From: Paraburkholderia sacchari
Lineage (GTDB): Bacteria > Pseudomonadota > Gammaproteobacteria > Burkholderiales > Burkholderiaceae
Assembly (NCBI RefSeq): GCF_000785435.2
Contig: NZ_JTDB02000004.1
Location: 372,001-436,000, forward strand
DNA: 64,000 bases
Direction: 5' to 3'
Shown here: in pieces, positions 43,631 to 52,852 of the stretch
Layout: each line of letters starts with the position of its first letter
How positions within the stretch are numbered: the first letter of the stretch is position 1
The notes under the pieces: generated by a model
The model's input: the letters and a program-made list of their open reading frames with translations, nothing else
What the model was told of the DNA's origin: nothing
Database searches by the model: none
Translations under genes and position numbers: made by a program

Positions 43631-43825
43631 CTACTCGAATTCGAGCGAGAACAGGAACGTGGGCGGCAGCGGCAGGGCGGGGTGGCCCACGTCGCGCGCA
43701 GCGGATTCGTCGAAGTAGACGGGGTTAGTCTCGCCGATGGCCTTCACAAAAAAGCGCAGGCGGCCCGGCTCGGCTAGCGCGCGGAACGCGGGCAGCTTGC
43801 GGCCGATATGTTGCTTGTCGATCAT
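43631..43825 (-). pseudogene. N-terminal fragment of a MaoC-like dehydratase
   Basis: A 64-codon frame beginning MIDKQHIGRKLPAFRALAEPGRLRFF and continuing KAIGETNPVYFDESAARDVGH then PLPPTFLFSLEFE before a stop. This is the first half of the FAS1-dehydratase/MaoC-type hotdog fold, which normally continues for about 80 more residues. It follows a thiolase relic, a common operon pair. Confidence 0.68.
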
Positions 43826-43850
43826 GTCGATGGCTCCGTGCAGTACGCCG

Positions 43851-43979
43851 TCAAATCGATTTGTAGACCGTCACGACGCCAGCGCCGCAAAGGCCCACGT
43901 TGTGCGCGAGCGCGACGCGGACGCCTTCGACCTGGCGATCGTCGGATTTGCCGCGCAACTGCTGCGTGAGTTCCATGCC
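43851..43979 (-). pseudogene. C-terminal relic of a thiolase (SCP2/lipid-transfer type)
   Basis: The minus strand encodes ELTQQLRGKSDDRQVEGVRVA then LAHNVGLCGAGVVTVYKSI and a stop. It matches the C-terminus of acetyl-CoA acetyltransferase-like thiolases (ELTxQLRG and LAHNxG segments). All the catalytic part upstream is lost; an open frame continues to 44093 without similarity. Bases 44094-44265 show no gene. Confidence 0.7.
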
Positions 43980-44265
43980 CCACGCGGACTTCGGGCTGTA
44001 GCGAGTGTGAATGGTCATCGGGAGTCTCGGAGGCATCGGGTGTTGTAGCGCGAAAGCGCCGGGATTGCCGCTCGAACGGCCGGATGCGATCACGGTACGG
44101 CGGTGGAAAACCGGCGGGTACTACCCACACTGGGGTGGGCAGGGAAATCCTGAGCCGTCGTGCGTTTCGGTGGGCTGCGCCGCACCGGATTTGCGGGAAT
44201 CGACTGCTCGGCCGCAGAATTAATAATCTAACGTAATACGCTAAATTATCAACTTACCACTTCAT

Positions 44266-44297
44266 ATACACGACATTAGTACTATAATGTCGTGTAT
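44266..44297. promoter_or_regulatory. 13-bp-arm palindrome over the integrase promoter
   Basis: ATACACGACATTA (44266-44278) is mirrored perfectly by TAATGTCGTGTAT (44285-44297) around GTACTA. TATAAT (44283-44288) lies within, so the dyad covers a likely -10. It ends 52 bp before the integrase start and is a strong operator candidate. Confidence 0.7.
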
Positions 44298-44349
44298 CGT
44301 TTGATCTTCAAAATTGCAGCCGTGCGCGCCCAGCCGGAGCCTTCCAGCC

Positions 44350-45549
44350 GTGAAAAACACCGATCTCGCCACCATCCAGCCTGTCGAATCGCTCGTTGTG
44401 CCGTCCGCGCTCGATGGCCGCGATGGCAGCAACCGTGGCGTTGCCGAAAACAGCCAGCTCGCGGCAAACAACGATCTGGACGCCTTGCGCGCGTGGCTCT
44501 CGAACTACGCGGACACCAAAACCACCTTCGACAACTACCGCAAGGAAGCCGAGCGTTTGCTGCTTTGGGCCGTCGTGCAGCTGGGCAAGCCGTTTTCCTC
44601 GCTCACGCACGAGGATCTGCTGCTGTACAAGACCTTCCTCACCGACCCGCAGCCGGCCAGCCGCTGGGTTTCCGCAAACGGCGGCAAATATGCGCGCAGC
44701 GACGAACGCTGGCGTCCGTTCAATGGCCCGCTTTCGCCAGCCAGCCAGCGCCAGGCGCTCATCATCCTTAACGCGATGTTCACATGGCTCGTCAACGCAG
44801 GCTACCTGCGCGGCAATCCTATGGCGCTCCTGCGGCAACGCACGAAGCGCTCGGCGCCGCGCGTGACGCGCTATCTGTCCACCTCGCTGTGGGACGAAGT
44901 CAAGGTCTGGGTTGAGCAACTGCCGCTGGAATCCGAAGCCGAGCGCAAATATCACGCGCGCTGCCGCTGGCTCACCACGCTGTTCTATCTCCAGGGCATG
45001 CGCATTTCAGAAGTCGCGGGCGGCCGGATGGGCGACTTCTTCCGGCGTCTTGGCGCCGACGGCCAGGATCAGTGGTGGCTGGAAACCGTGGGCAAAGGCG
45101 ACAAGGCGCGCATCGTCCCCGCTTCGCCTGAATTGATTGCCGAGCTGCGCCGGTACAGGATCGCGAACGGGCTGCCCGCCCTGCCCACGCGCGCCGAGGA
45201 ACTGCCGCTCATTCTCCCGTTCAAGGGCACCGCTCGCTGCCTCTCGCGTTCCGCCGTTCACGACGCCATCAAGGGCATTTTCGGGGGCGCTGCCGCGTGG
45301 CTGCGCGACAAGGGTCCGGAATTCGCCGATCGCGCCGACGAACTCGACCGCGCATCGGCACACTGGCTGAGGCACACCGCCGGTTCGCACCAGGCGGACG
45401 GCGGCGTGGACCTGCGCACGATCCGCGACAATCTCGGCCATGTGTCGCTCAACACCACCAGCCTTTATCTGCATGCCGAAGACGATGAACGCCATCGCGA
45501 AACGGTGGACCGTCACCGCATGAACTGGAGCGGGCATGAGAAGAAGTGA
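44350..45549 (+). CDS. Tyrosine site-specific recombinase/integrase
   Basis: A 399-residue tyrosine recombinase with an N-terminal core-binding (SAM-like) domain and all catalytic residues: Arg218 (GMRISE), Lys in GKGDKAR (about 249), His338 and Arg341 (HWLRHTAG), His364 (LGHVSL) and the nucleophile Tyr373 (TSLYLHAE). I chose GTG 44350, which has GGAG ten bases upstream, over a TTG at 44314. No excisionase, att site or other phage genes adjoin it, so it appears an orphan or chromosomal recombinase. Confidence 0.85.
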   Translation: MKNTDLATIQPVESLVVPSALDGRDGSNRGVAENSQLAANNDLDALRAWLSNYADTKTTFDNYRKEAERLLLWAVVQLGKPFSSLTHEDLLLYKTFLTDPQPASRWVSANGGKYARSDERWRPFNGPLSPASQRQALIILNAMFTWLVNAGYLRGNPMALLRQRTKRSAPRVTRYLSTSLWDEVKVWVEQLPLESEAERKYHARCRWLTTLFYLQGMRISEVAGGRMGDFFRRLGADGQDQWWLETVGKGDKARIVPASPELIAELRRYRIANGLPALPTRAEELPLILPFKGTARCLSRSAVHDAIKGIFGGAAAWLRDKGPEFADRADELDRASAHWLRHTAGSHQADGGVDLRTIRDNLGHVSLNTTSLYLHAEDDERHRETVDRHRMNWSGHEKK

Positions 45550-45553
45550 GAAC

Positions 45554-45572
45554 GGCGCGATAGCGCCTTCTC
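45554..45572 (+). terminator. Short hairpin after the integrase
   Basis: GGCGC-GATA-GCGCC followed by TTCTC, 5 bases after the integrase stop. Stem is GC-rich but the T-run is poor, so it is a weak terminator candidate. Confidence 0.45.
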
Positions 45573-45696
45573 GCTATTGATCTTCGCGATCCAATAAAAA
45601 AATCAAGTTAGCACTCGCTTTATTGTCCTTGTCATATACATACCAGTACGCCGAGCAATGACAGATAACTAACTAGAAAACCGGAAACACGACTCG

Positions 45697-46578
45697 ATGT
45701 CCACCGCATTCGCTCATACAGTCGAAGCGAGTTTTGCAACGCTCACGCCTACGGCCAAGCGCATTGCCAGTTATATGCTGGCGAATCTGGAGCGCCTCGG
45801 CCTGGAGACGGCGGATCAGATCGCGCAACAGACGGGCACGAGCGGCATTTCGGTCGGGCGCTTTCTGCGCAGCGTCGGCTATCGCAATCTCGACGACCTG
45901 AAGCGCGAATTGCGCGGTGCACAAGTACGGCCATGGTTCATTACTGATCGCCTCGACGCCTGGCGCAGCGAGCGCCGCGACGGCTACGCGAACGGCGTGG
46001 AAAATCCGGGTGAAACCGCGCTCGCGCACTCGCTCGATCTCGAGATCGATGCAATCCGCTATGTGTACCAGCTTGCGCTAGGCGATACATTCGCCCGCGT
46101 CGCACAGCGCATTGCCACTGCGGATGCCGTCTTTATTCTCGGCATTCAATCGACGCGCGGCATTTCGAATGCGTTCTACAGCTACCTTGAGTATCTGCGG
46201 CCACGTGTGTTCTTTTCCGACGGCATGTCTGGTTCGTATGTGGAGTCGCTGAATTCGGAGTTCGCGTCGCCGTATCTGATCGTCACCGACACGCGTGCCT
46301 ATTCGCGCATTGCCCGCCGCTATTGCGAGGCGGCGGCACGGCGCGAATTGCCGTTCGTGCTCGTCACCGATCTCTATTGCCCGTGGGCGCGCGACTTCGC
46401 CTGCGATCTGCTGCAAGTGAAAACGGATGTCGGTCAGTTCTGGGATTCGCTGGCGCCGCTCACTTGCCTGTTCAACCTGCTGATTACGTCGATTGTCGGG
46501 CGGCTTGGCTCCTCCATCGACAAACGTATCGCGCACAGCCGCGAGCTGCAACGCGAACTCGATCAATTCGATCTTTGA
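45697..46578 (+). CDS. RpiR/MurR-family regulator with SIS domain
   Basis: A 293-residue regulator: N-terminal RpiR helix-turn-helix (about 5-75, PTAKRIASYMLANLERLGLETADQIAQQ) and a SIS sugar-phosphate-binding domain (about 125-260). RpiR proteins usually sense phosphosugars; MurR senses MurNAc-6-phosphate. It precedes the D-Ala-D-Ala dipeptidase by 5 bp and is therefore probably the first gene of, and autoregulator of, this peptidoglycan-fragment operon. Confidence 0.85.
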   Translation: MSTAFAHTVEASFATLTPTAKRIASYMLANLERLGLETADQIAQQTGTSGISVGRFLRSVGYRNLDDLKRELRGAQVRPWFITDRLDAWRSERRDGYANGVENPGETALAHSLDLEIDAIRYVYQLALGDTFARVAQRIATADAVFILGIQSTRGISNAFYSYLEYLRPRVFFSDGMSGSYVESLNSEFASPYLIVTDTRAYSRIARRYCEAAARRELPFVLVTDLYCPWARDFACDLLQVKTDVGQFWDSLAPLTCLFNLLITSIVGRLGSSIDKRIAHSRELQRELDQFDL

Positions 46579-46583
46579 CAATC

Positions 46584-47150
46584 ATGACCGGCACACCGCA
46601 CCTCATTCACATCACACCGGAAACGCATGGCGTCGAACTCGACCTCGTGTATGCGACCGATCGCAATTTCACCGGCAAGGTGATCTACAAGGAAGCGCAC
46701 GCCCTGCTGCTCGCGCCCGCTGAAGCCCGATTGCGCAAAGCCGTCGAGCTTGCTGAAAGCGTCGGCATGAAGCTGCGTATTTTCGATGCGTACCGTCCGC
46801 CGCAAGCACAAAAAGTTCTGTGGGATTTTCTGCCCGATCCCACGTATGTCGCAGAACTTGGCCGAGGCTCGAACCATAGCCGGGGTACGGCGCTCGATCT
46901 CACCTTGATCGACAGCGACGGCGAAGCGCTCGACATGGGCACGGGCTTCGATGCAATGATCAAGGCGTCCGAGCACTTCCACCGCGGCTTGCCGCAGCAT
47001 GTGCAGCGCAATCGCTTGCTGCTGCTCGGCATCATGCATGCGGCAGGATTCACGCATATTCCAGGCGAATGGTGGCATTACGAAATTCAGGATTCACGCT
47101 CGCTGCCCATTATTGACAATAGCGAAAGCGGCCCCCTGAAATTGATGTAA
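46584..47150 (+). CDS. ddpX: D-alanyl-D-alanine dipeptidase (VanX/DdpX family)
   Basis: A 188-residue zinc dipeptidase that hydrolyses D-Ala-D-Ala. All family residues are visible: Arg71 in FDAYRPPQ, zinc ligands His98 and Asp105 in SNHSRGTALDLT, catalytic Glu162 and zinc ligand His165 in GEWWHYE. No signal peptide, so it is cytoplasmic, acting on dipeptide brought in by the ABC importer encoded next. Its ATG lies 5 bp after the RpiR stop. Confidence 0.9.
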   Translation: MTGTPHLIHITPETHGVELDLVYATDRNFTGKVIYKEAHALLLAPAEARLRKAVELAESVGMKLRIFDAYRPPQAQKVLWDFLPDPTYVAELGRGSNHSRGTALDLTLIDSDGEALDMGTGFDAMIKASEHFHRGLPQHVQRNRLLLLGIMHAAGFTHIPGEWWHYEIQDSRSLPIIDNSESGPLKLM

Positions 47151-47219
47151 TCGCGTTCTGGTTCTTTGCTGTCCGTTTGCGGGTTTCTCACCGATTTTCC
47201 CTCTCGATACGGATCGAGT

Positions 47220-48827
47220 ATGAATCTGGTTTTGCGCAATGCGCTGGCGGCAGTCGCGGTCGTGTCCGCACTGACGCTTACGATGACGACAACAAGCACT
47301 GCAATTGCGGCGACGCCGAAAGACATGCTGGTGATCGCCACCACGCTCGACGAATTCTCGACGCTCGATCCCGGCGAAGTCTATGAGCTCGTGCCGGAAG
47401 AATATGTCGCGAATACCTATGACCGACTGGTGCGCGTCGACCTGAAAGACCCGGCGAAATTCAATGGCGACGTCGCGCAATCGTGGACGGTAAGTCCTGA
47501 TGGGCTCACCTTCACGTTCAAGATTCGCCAGGGTCTCAAGTTCCACTCGGGCAATCCTCTCACAGCCGATGACGTCGCGTGGTCGATCCAGCGCTGCGTG
47601 CTGCTCGACAAAGGCGCGGCGGCCGTATTGCAAGGCATTGGCCTGACCAAAGAAAACGCGCTGAAAAACGTCAAGAAGATCGACGACTCGACCGTCAGCG
47701 TTACGACCGACCAGAAATACGCGCCCACGTTCGTGCTGAACGTGCTGGGTGCGTGGCCCGCATCAGTGCTCGACAAGCAGCTCCTGATGTCGCATCAGAA
47801 GAGCAACGATTTCGGCAACGAATGGCTGCGTACGAACGAAGCGGGCTCTGGCGCGTACAAGCTCGTCAAATGGACGGCGAACGACAGCATCATCTTGCAG
47901 AAATACGACGGCTACCGACTGCCGCTCGCGATGAAACGCATCGTGATGCGCCATGTGCCGGAAGCCGCGAGCCAGCGCCTGCTGCTCGAAAACGGCGACG
48001 CGGACGTCGCGCGCAATCTGAGCCCCGACGATCTCGCCGCATTGACCAAGGCCAACAAGGTGCAGGTGATGTCGGTGCCGCAAGCGACGTTGCTCTACCT
48101 CGGCCTGAACGTGAAGAACCCGAATCTCGCGAAGCCGGAAGTACAGGAAGCCATGAAATGGCTGATCGACTATGACGGCATTCAGAAGAACGTGACGAAG
48201 AGCACGTTCAAGGTTCATCAAACGTTCCTGCCCGAAGGTTTCCTCGGCGCGTTGAATACCAATCCCTATCATCAGGACGTTGCCAAAGCCAAGGCGCTGC
48301 TCACCAAAGCGGGCTTGCCCAATAGCTTCAACGTGACGATGGATGTGCGCAGCGCTTACCCGTACAATGAAATTGCGCAGGCCGTACAAGCGAATCTCGC
48401 GCAAGGCAGCATCAAGGTCGAGATCATTCCGGGCGACAACAAGCAGACGCTCGCGAAGTATCGTGCGCGTCAGCACGATATCTATATCGGCGAATGGTCG
48501 GCGGATTACATCGACCCGCACAGCAATGCGCAGGGTTACGCATGGAATCCGGACAACTCCGACAAGTCTGCGTACAAAATGCTCGCATGGCGTAATTCGT
48601 GGGACATTCCCGATCTGACGAAACAGACCAATGCGGCGCTCGCCGAATCGTCGACGGCCAAGCGCGCGCAACTCTATCAGGCGATGCAGAAGGAAATGCT
48701 CGCAAAGTCGCCGTTCGTCATCATGTTCCAGCAGGTGTCGCAAGTGGCGATGCGTCCGGACGTGTCGGGCCTCGAAGTCGGTCCAATCAACGATCTCGTG
48801 TCGTATCTGCATGTGAAGAAGCAGTAA
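47220..48827 (+). CDS. ddpA: Dipeptide ABC transporter substrate-binding protein (DdpA/DppA-type)
   Basis: A 535-residue family 5 binding protein. Signal peptide (MNLVLRNALAAVAVVSALT, cleavage near AIAA), then the family motif region YDRLVRVD with TFKIRQGLKFHSG and DDVAWSIQR. ATG 47220 was chosen because a longer extension upstream lacks signal-peptide logic. It lies between ddpX and the permease genes and should bind D-Ala-D-Ala or related dipeptides. Confidence 0.88.
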   Translation: MNLVLRNALAAVAVVSALTLTMTTTSTAIAATPKDMLVIATTLDEFSTLDPGEVYELVPEEYVANTYDRLVRVDLKDPAKFNGDVAQSWTVSPDGLTFTFKIRQGLKFHSGNPLTADDVAWSIQRCVLLDKGAAAVLQGIGLTKENALKNVKKIDDSTVSVTTDQKYAPTFVLNVLGAWPASVLDKQLLMSHQKSNDFGNEWLRTNEAGSGAYKLVKWTANDSIILQKYDGYRLPLAMKRIVMRHVPEAASQRLLLENGDADVARNLSPDDLAALTKANKVQVMSVPQATLLYLGLNVKNPNLAKPEVQEAMKWLIDYDGIQKNVTKSTFKVHQTFLPEGFLGALNTNPYHQDVAKAKALLTKAGLPNSFNVTMDVRSAYPYNEIAQAVQANLAQGSIKVEIIPGDNKQTLAKYRARQHDIYIGEWSADYIDPHSNAQGYAWNPDNSDKSAYKMLAWRNSWDIPDLTKQTNAALAESSTAKRAQLYQAMQKEMLAKSPFVIMFQQVSQVAMRPDVSGLEVGPINDLVSYLHVKKQ

Positions 48828-48838
48828 GCACGCGAGAC

Positions 48839-49909
48839 ATGTCGACAACGATCACTCCCATTGACCGGATACGCGCTGCCTCCGCGCGCAGCGCGACAAT
48901 GCGCTGGACGTTGCGCGCTCTGCGCTGGGCGCTCACGCTCGCCGTCACCTTCACGGGCTTGCTGGCCGTGACCTTCGTGATCGGCCGAAAGGTGCCGATC
49001 GATCCCGTGCTCGCAATACTCGGCGACCGCGCGTCGGCGAGCGCTTATGCGGCCGCGCGCATTCAGCTCGGACTCGACAAGCCCCTTGCCGAGCAGTTTT
49101 TCATCTACGTGCGCGCGGTGCTGCACGGCGATCTTGGCGTATCGCTGCTGACAGCGAATCCCGTGATCGACGACATCAAGCGCGTTTTCCCGGCCACATT
49201 GGAACTCGCGACGCTGTCGACGATCATCGGCGTATTGGTCGGTGTGCCGCTCGGCGTGATTGCGGCGACACGGCACAACCGCTGGATCGATCACGTCGCG
49301 CGTTTCATCGGCCTGATCGGCAGTTCAGTGCCCGTGTTCTGGCTCGGTCTGATGGGACTGCTGTTGTTTTATGCGAAGCTGCATTGGGTGTCGGGACCCG
49401 GAAGAATCGACCCCGTGTTCGATGGCATGGTCGATACGCACACGGGCAGCCTGTTGATCGATTCGCTGATCGCGGGGGAATGGGATGTTTTTTTCAATGC
49501 ACTGTCGCATATCGCGTTGCCCGCTGCGATATTGGGTTATTACTCGGTCGCCTATTTGAGCCGAATGACGCGCTCGTTCATGCTCGACCAGTTGAACCAG
49601 GAATACATCACGACGGCACGCGCAAAAGGCTTGTCCGAGCGGCGAGTCGTCTGGGTGCACGCATTCGGCAATATCGCGGTTCCGTTGATGACGGTGATCG
49701 CACTGTCGTATAGCTTTTTGCTCGAAGGCTCGGTGCTCACCGAAATCGTATTCGCGTGGCCGGGCATCGGTTCGTATCTGACGGGCGCGCTGCTCAACGC
49801 CGATATGAATGCCGTGCTCGGCAGCACGCTCGTGATCGGCATGACTTTCATTGCGTTGAACCTGCTGACGGATGCGCTCTATCGCGTGTTTGATCCGCGC
49901 GCCCGCTGA
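48839..49909 (+). CDS. ddpB: Dipeptide ABC transporter permease (DdpB/DppB-type)
   Basis: A 356-residue inner-membrane permease with an N-terminal helix (about 36-52) and the coupling loop EYITTARAKGLSERRVVWVHAF. ATG 48839 lies 11 bp after the binding-protein stop. Pairs with the next permease. Confidence 0.87.
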   Translation: MSTTITPIDRIRAASARSATMRWTLRALRWALTLAVTFTGLLAVTFVIGRKVPIDPVLAILGDRASASAYAAARIQLGLDKPLAEQFFIYVRAVLHGDLGVSLLTANPVIDDIKRVFPATLELATLSTIIGVLVGVPLGVIAATRHNRWIDHVARFIGLIGSSVPVFWLGLMGLLLFYAKLHWVSGPGRIDPVFDGMVDTHTGSLLIDSLIAGEWDVFFNALSHIALPAAILGYYSVAYLSRMTRSFMLDQLNQEYITTARAKGLSERRVVWVHAFGNIAVPLMTVIALSYSFLLEGSVLTEIVFAWPGIGSYLTGALLNADMNAVLGSTLVIGMTFIALNLLTDALYRVFDPRAR

Positions 49910-49967
49910 TGCAACGGAGATTTGCAACGTGCGTCCACCTGTTGAAACTTCAACGCAGGACTTGCCG

Positions 49968-50882
49968 ATGAACGCGCCTCGCCCAACGTGGAGAGCCTGG
50001 CTGCTGACCGATACGCCAGCTTCGCGCAGGCAGGCGGCGCTCGGTCTTGCGTATCGGCGCTGGCGGCGCTTCTCAGGTAATCCGCTATCGGTGTTCGGTC
50101 TGGCGATTCTCATGGTGCTCGCGATCGTCGCCGTCATCGGCCCCTGGATCGCGCCGCATGATCCGCTCCGGCAGGTGTTGTCCGACCGTCTGCTGCCGCC
50201 CGGTTCGGCCGCTCATTGGCTTGGCACCGATCAGCTCGGGCGCGATATTCTTTCGCGCATCATGTACGGCTCGCGCCTGACGCTGTCGATTGCGATCCTG
50301 GTTGTCGTGGTCGTCGTGCCGATCGGCTTGATGATTGGCACGACGGCGGGCTTCTTCGGAGGCTGGGTCGATAACGTGCTGATGCGCGTGACGGATATCG
50401 CGCTAGCGTTCCCGAAGATCGTGCTCGCACTCGCATTCGCCGCGGCATTGGGCCCGGGTGTGTTCAATGCGGTGATCGCGATTTCGATTACCGCGTGGCC
50501 CGCGTATGCGCGTCTTGCACGCGCCGAAACATTGAGGCTCGTGCAAGCCGATTTCATACACGTCGCACGGCTGCAAGGCGCGTCGAAGCTGCGCATTCTG
50601 CTGCGCTATATCGTGCCGCTGTGTTCGTCGTCGGTGATCGTTCGCGCGACGCTTGATATGGCGGGCATCATTCTGACCGTCGCGGGCCTTGGTTTTCTGG
50701 GGCTCGGCGCACAACCGCCTAGTCCCGAGTGGGGCTTCATGGTCGCGTCGGGCCGCAACGTGCTGCTCGACGCGTGGTGGGTGGCGACAATTCCGGGCTT
50801 CGCGATTCTGCTCGTGAGCCTCGCATTCAATCTGCTCGGCGACGGCTTGCGCGACGTGTTCGACCCCCGCCATGGAGACTGA
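49968..50882 (+). CDS. ddpC: Dipeptide ABC transporter permease (DdpC/DppC-type)
   Basis: A 304-residue permease: HWLGTDQLGRDILSRIMYGSR is the DppC signature, with the coupling loop FIHVARLQGASKLRILL. Start ATG 49968 has AGGA upstream; a GTG at 49929 with GGAG is also possible and would add 13 residues. Its stop lies two bases before the ATPase start. Confidence 0.87.
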   Translation: MNAPRPTWRAWLLTDTPASRRQAALGLAYRRWRRFSGNPLSVFGLAILMVLAIVAVIGPWIAPHDPLRQVLSDRLLPPGSAAHWLGTDQLGRDILSRIMYGSRLTLSIAILVVVVVVPIGLMIGTTAGFFGGWVDNVLMRVTDIALAFPKIVLALAFAAALGPGVFNAVIAISITAWPAYARLARAETLRLVQADFIHVARLQGASKLRILLRYIVPLCSSSVIVRATLDMAGIILTVAGLGFLGLGAQPPSPEWGFMVASGRNVLLDAWWVATIPGFAILLVSLAFNLLGDGLRDVFDPRHGD

Positions 50883-50883
50883 T

Positions 50884-51777
50884 ATGGGCACGAACGCAAC
50901 GCCCTGCACAACGCGCTCGCCTCTCTGCGAGATCGACGATCTGCGCATCGCATTTCGCACGCACGACGGCACGCTGAACGAAGCCGTGCGCGGTCTCTCG
51001 CTGACGCTGAATAAAGGCGAGCGGCTTGGCATCGTCGGTGAATCGGGTTCGGGCAAATCGCTGACGGGCCGCGCGCTGCTCGGACTTCTGCCGCCTGCCG
51101 CGCATTGCACCGCGAAAACGTTGCGCTTCGACGGAAACGATCTGCTGAATATGCGTGCCGACAAGCGCCGCCGTCTATGCGGTCAGCAAATGGGCATGAT
51201 CCTGCAAGATCCGAAGTACTCGCTGAACCCGGTAATGACTGTCGCGCAGCAAATGCGCGAGGCGTTCGCCCTGCATGATCCGAAGCTCAACCGGCGTGCG
51301 ATGCGTGAGAAGATCATCGCAGCGCTCGAGGCGGTGCATATTCGCAACCCCGCGCGCGTCGCGGATTCATATCCGCATGAGCTTTCCGGCGGTATGGGAC
51401 AGCGCGTGATGATCGCGATGATGGTATCGACGGGACCACGTCTGCTGATCGCCGATGAGCCGACCAGTGCGCTCGACGTGCTCGTATCGATGCAGGTGCT
51501 TGCCGTACTCGACGAAATGATCGCCAAACACGATACCGGTCTCATTTTTATCAGCCATGACTTGCCGCTCGTGATGTCGTTCTGCGATCGTGTGGTGGTG
51601 ATGTACGCGGGGCGAGTCGTCGAAACTTGCGCGGCGCGCGATCTCGTGCATGCGCAACATCCTTATACGCGCGGGTTGCTTGCCGCGAATCCGCCGCTTG
51701 CCAATCCGCCTGCCGAATTGCCCGTTTTGTCGCGCGATCCTGCATGGCTCAACGACACGCAAGGAGCGTCCGCATGA
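50884..51777 (+). CDS. ddpD: Dipeptide ABC transporter ATPase (DdpD/DppD-type)
   Basis: A 297-residue ATPase with Walker A GESGSGKS, signature LSGGMGQR and Walker [14 protein letters not shown]. The DppD-type Cys/oligopeptide C-terminal HPYTRGLLAANPP is present. ATG 50884 was preferred over ATG 50872 because GGAG lies 7 bp upstream. Stop overlaps the next start by 4 bp. Confidence 0.88.
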   Translation: MGTNATPCTTRSPLCEIDDLRIAFRTHDGTLNEAVRGLSLTLNKGERLGIVGESGSGKSLTGRALLGLLPPAAHCTAKTLRFDGNDLLNMRADKRRRLCGQQMGMILQDPKYSLNPVMTVAQQMREAFALHDPKLNRRAMREKIIAALEAVHIRNPARVADSYPHELSGGMGQRVMIAMMVSTGPRLLIADEPTSALDVLVSMQVLAVLDEMIAKHDTGLIFISHDLPLVMSFCDRVVVMYAGRVVETCAARDLVHAQHPYTRGLLAANPPLANPPAELPVLSRDPAWLNDTQGASA

Positions 51778-52541
51778 TCGATGTCGATGCGTTGACAGTG
51801 CGCTTCAAGACGGTCGCGGGCGTAGTCGATGCGGTCCGCGATACGAGCTTTCATGTCGCGCAAGGCGAAGTGTTCGGGCTCGTCGGCGAGTCGGGTTCCG
51901 GCAAGTCCACCATTCTTCGTGCGCTAAGCGGATTGACGCCTGGCGCGCAAGGCACGGTGCGCATTGCGCAGCAAGCCGGCGTCGCGCAAAAGTGCGCTGT
52001 GCAAATGGTGTTTCAGGATCCATACGGCTCGCTGCATCCACGCTTCACTGTCGATCAAACGTTGCGCGAGCCGTTGCGTATCAACGGCATTGGCCAGCAT
52101 GAAGAACGTATCGTCAATGCGTTGCGTGAAGTCGGGCTCAATGCTTCGTTTCGATTTCGCTATCCGCATCAGCTATCGGGTGGGCAGCGGCAACGCGTGG
52201 CAATTGCGCGCGCGCTGATCGTCGAACCGCGTGTGTTGCTGCTCGACGAGCCGACATCGGCGCTTGATGTCTCCGTGCAAGCTGAGATATTGAACTTGCT
52301 CAAGCGCCTGCATCGCGAACGCAACCTGACGATGATTCTTGTCTCCCACAATCTCGCTGTCGTGAGCTTTTTGTGCTCACGTGTCGCGATTATGCGCAAC
52401 GGCCAAATTGTTGAAGAACTCGATGTGGAGAAAATCAGGGCACAACAAGTCGATAACGAGTATTCACGCAGCCTGTTGCTCGCGACCCATGGCTATCAGC
52501 GCAAGGCTGTCGACGCGTTGGGTATCGATACGGCTCTTTAA
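51774..52541 (+). CDS. ddpF: Dipeptide ABC transporter ATPase (DdpF/DppF-type)
   Basis: A 255-residue ATPase with Walker A GESGSGKST, signature LSGGQRQR and Walker [15 protein letters not shown]. Its ATGA overlap with ddpD fixes the start. It lacks the extended C-terminal oligopeptide-binding tail of DppD. It closes the operon; 52542-52603 shows nothing. Confidence 0.88.
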   Translation: MIDVDALTVRFKTVAGVVDAVRDTSFHVAQGEVFGLVGESGSGKSTILRALSGLTPGAQGTVRIAQQAGVAQKCAVQMVFQDPYGSLHPRFTVDQTLREPLRINGIGQHEERIVNALREVGLNASFRFRYPHQLSGGQRQRVAIARALIVEPRVLLLDEPTSALDVSVQAEILNLLKRLHRERNLTMILVSHNLAVVSFLCSRVAIMRNGQIVEELDVEKIRAQQVDNEYSRSLLLATHGYQRKAVDALGIDTAL

Positions 52542-52603
52542 AGGCCCTCAATATCGCGCATACGTAAAGCGCTTTCTGGGCTGCCATTTGCAACGCTCTC
52601 AGC

Positions 52604-52810
52604 GAGGCTTCAGGCGATTCGGGTTGGGCCTTCGTGCTCGAACTCAATCATCCGTTCAAGCTGGGCAAGGTGTGGCTGCAGTCGATCACGCCGTATGTGA
52701 CGTTCGACGTGGCGCGCGTGTATCTGCATGCGGGCATGCCCTCGCCTTCGCGGCTTTCGTCGGCTTCGGCGGGGTTCCGGATCGCGGACGGCAAGTACTA
52801 CAGCGTGTGA
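52604..52810 (+). pseudogene. C-terminal relic of a two-partner-secretion transporter (FhaC/ShlB family)
   Basis: The frame reads GDSGWAFVLELNHPFK, then ITPYVTFDVARVYLH and SSASAGFRI, matching the last strands of FhaC/HecB/ShlB outer-membrane transporters. Only about 69 codons remain, so this is a relic. Confidence 0.6.
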
Positions 52811-52852
52811 ATGCTACGTTCTCGTATCAGCTCAATTGATCGGCGCAAATGA

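Noticed and set aside
44350-45549. Prophage or integrative island around the integrase
   Set aside because: No structural phage, excisionase, attachment repeat or tRNA was found; neighbours are ordinary chromosomal genes.
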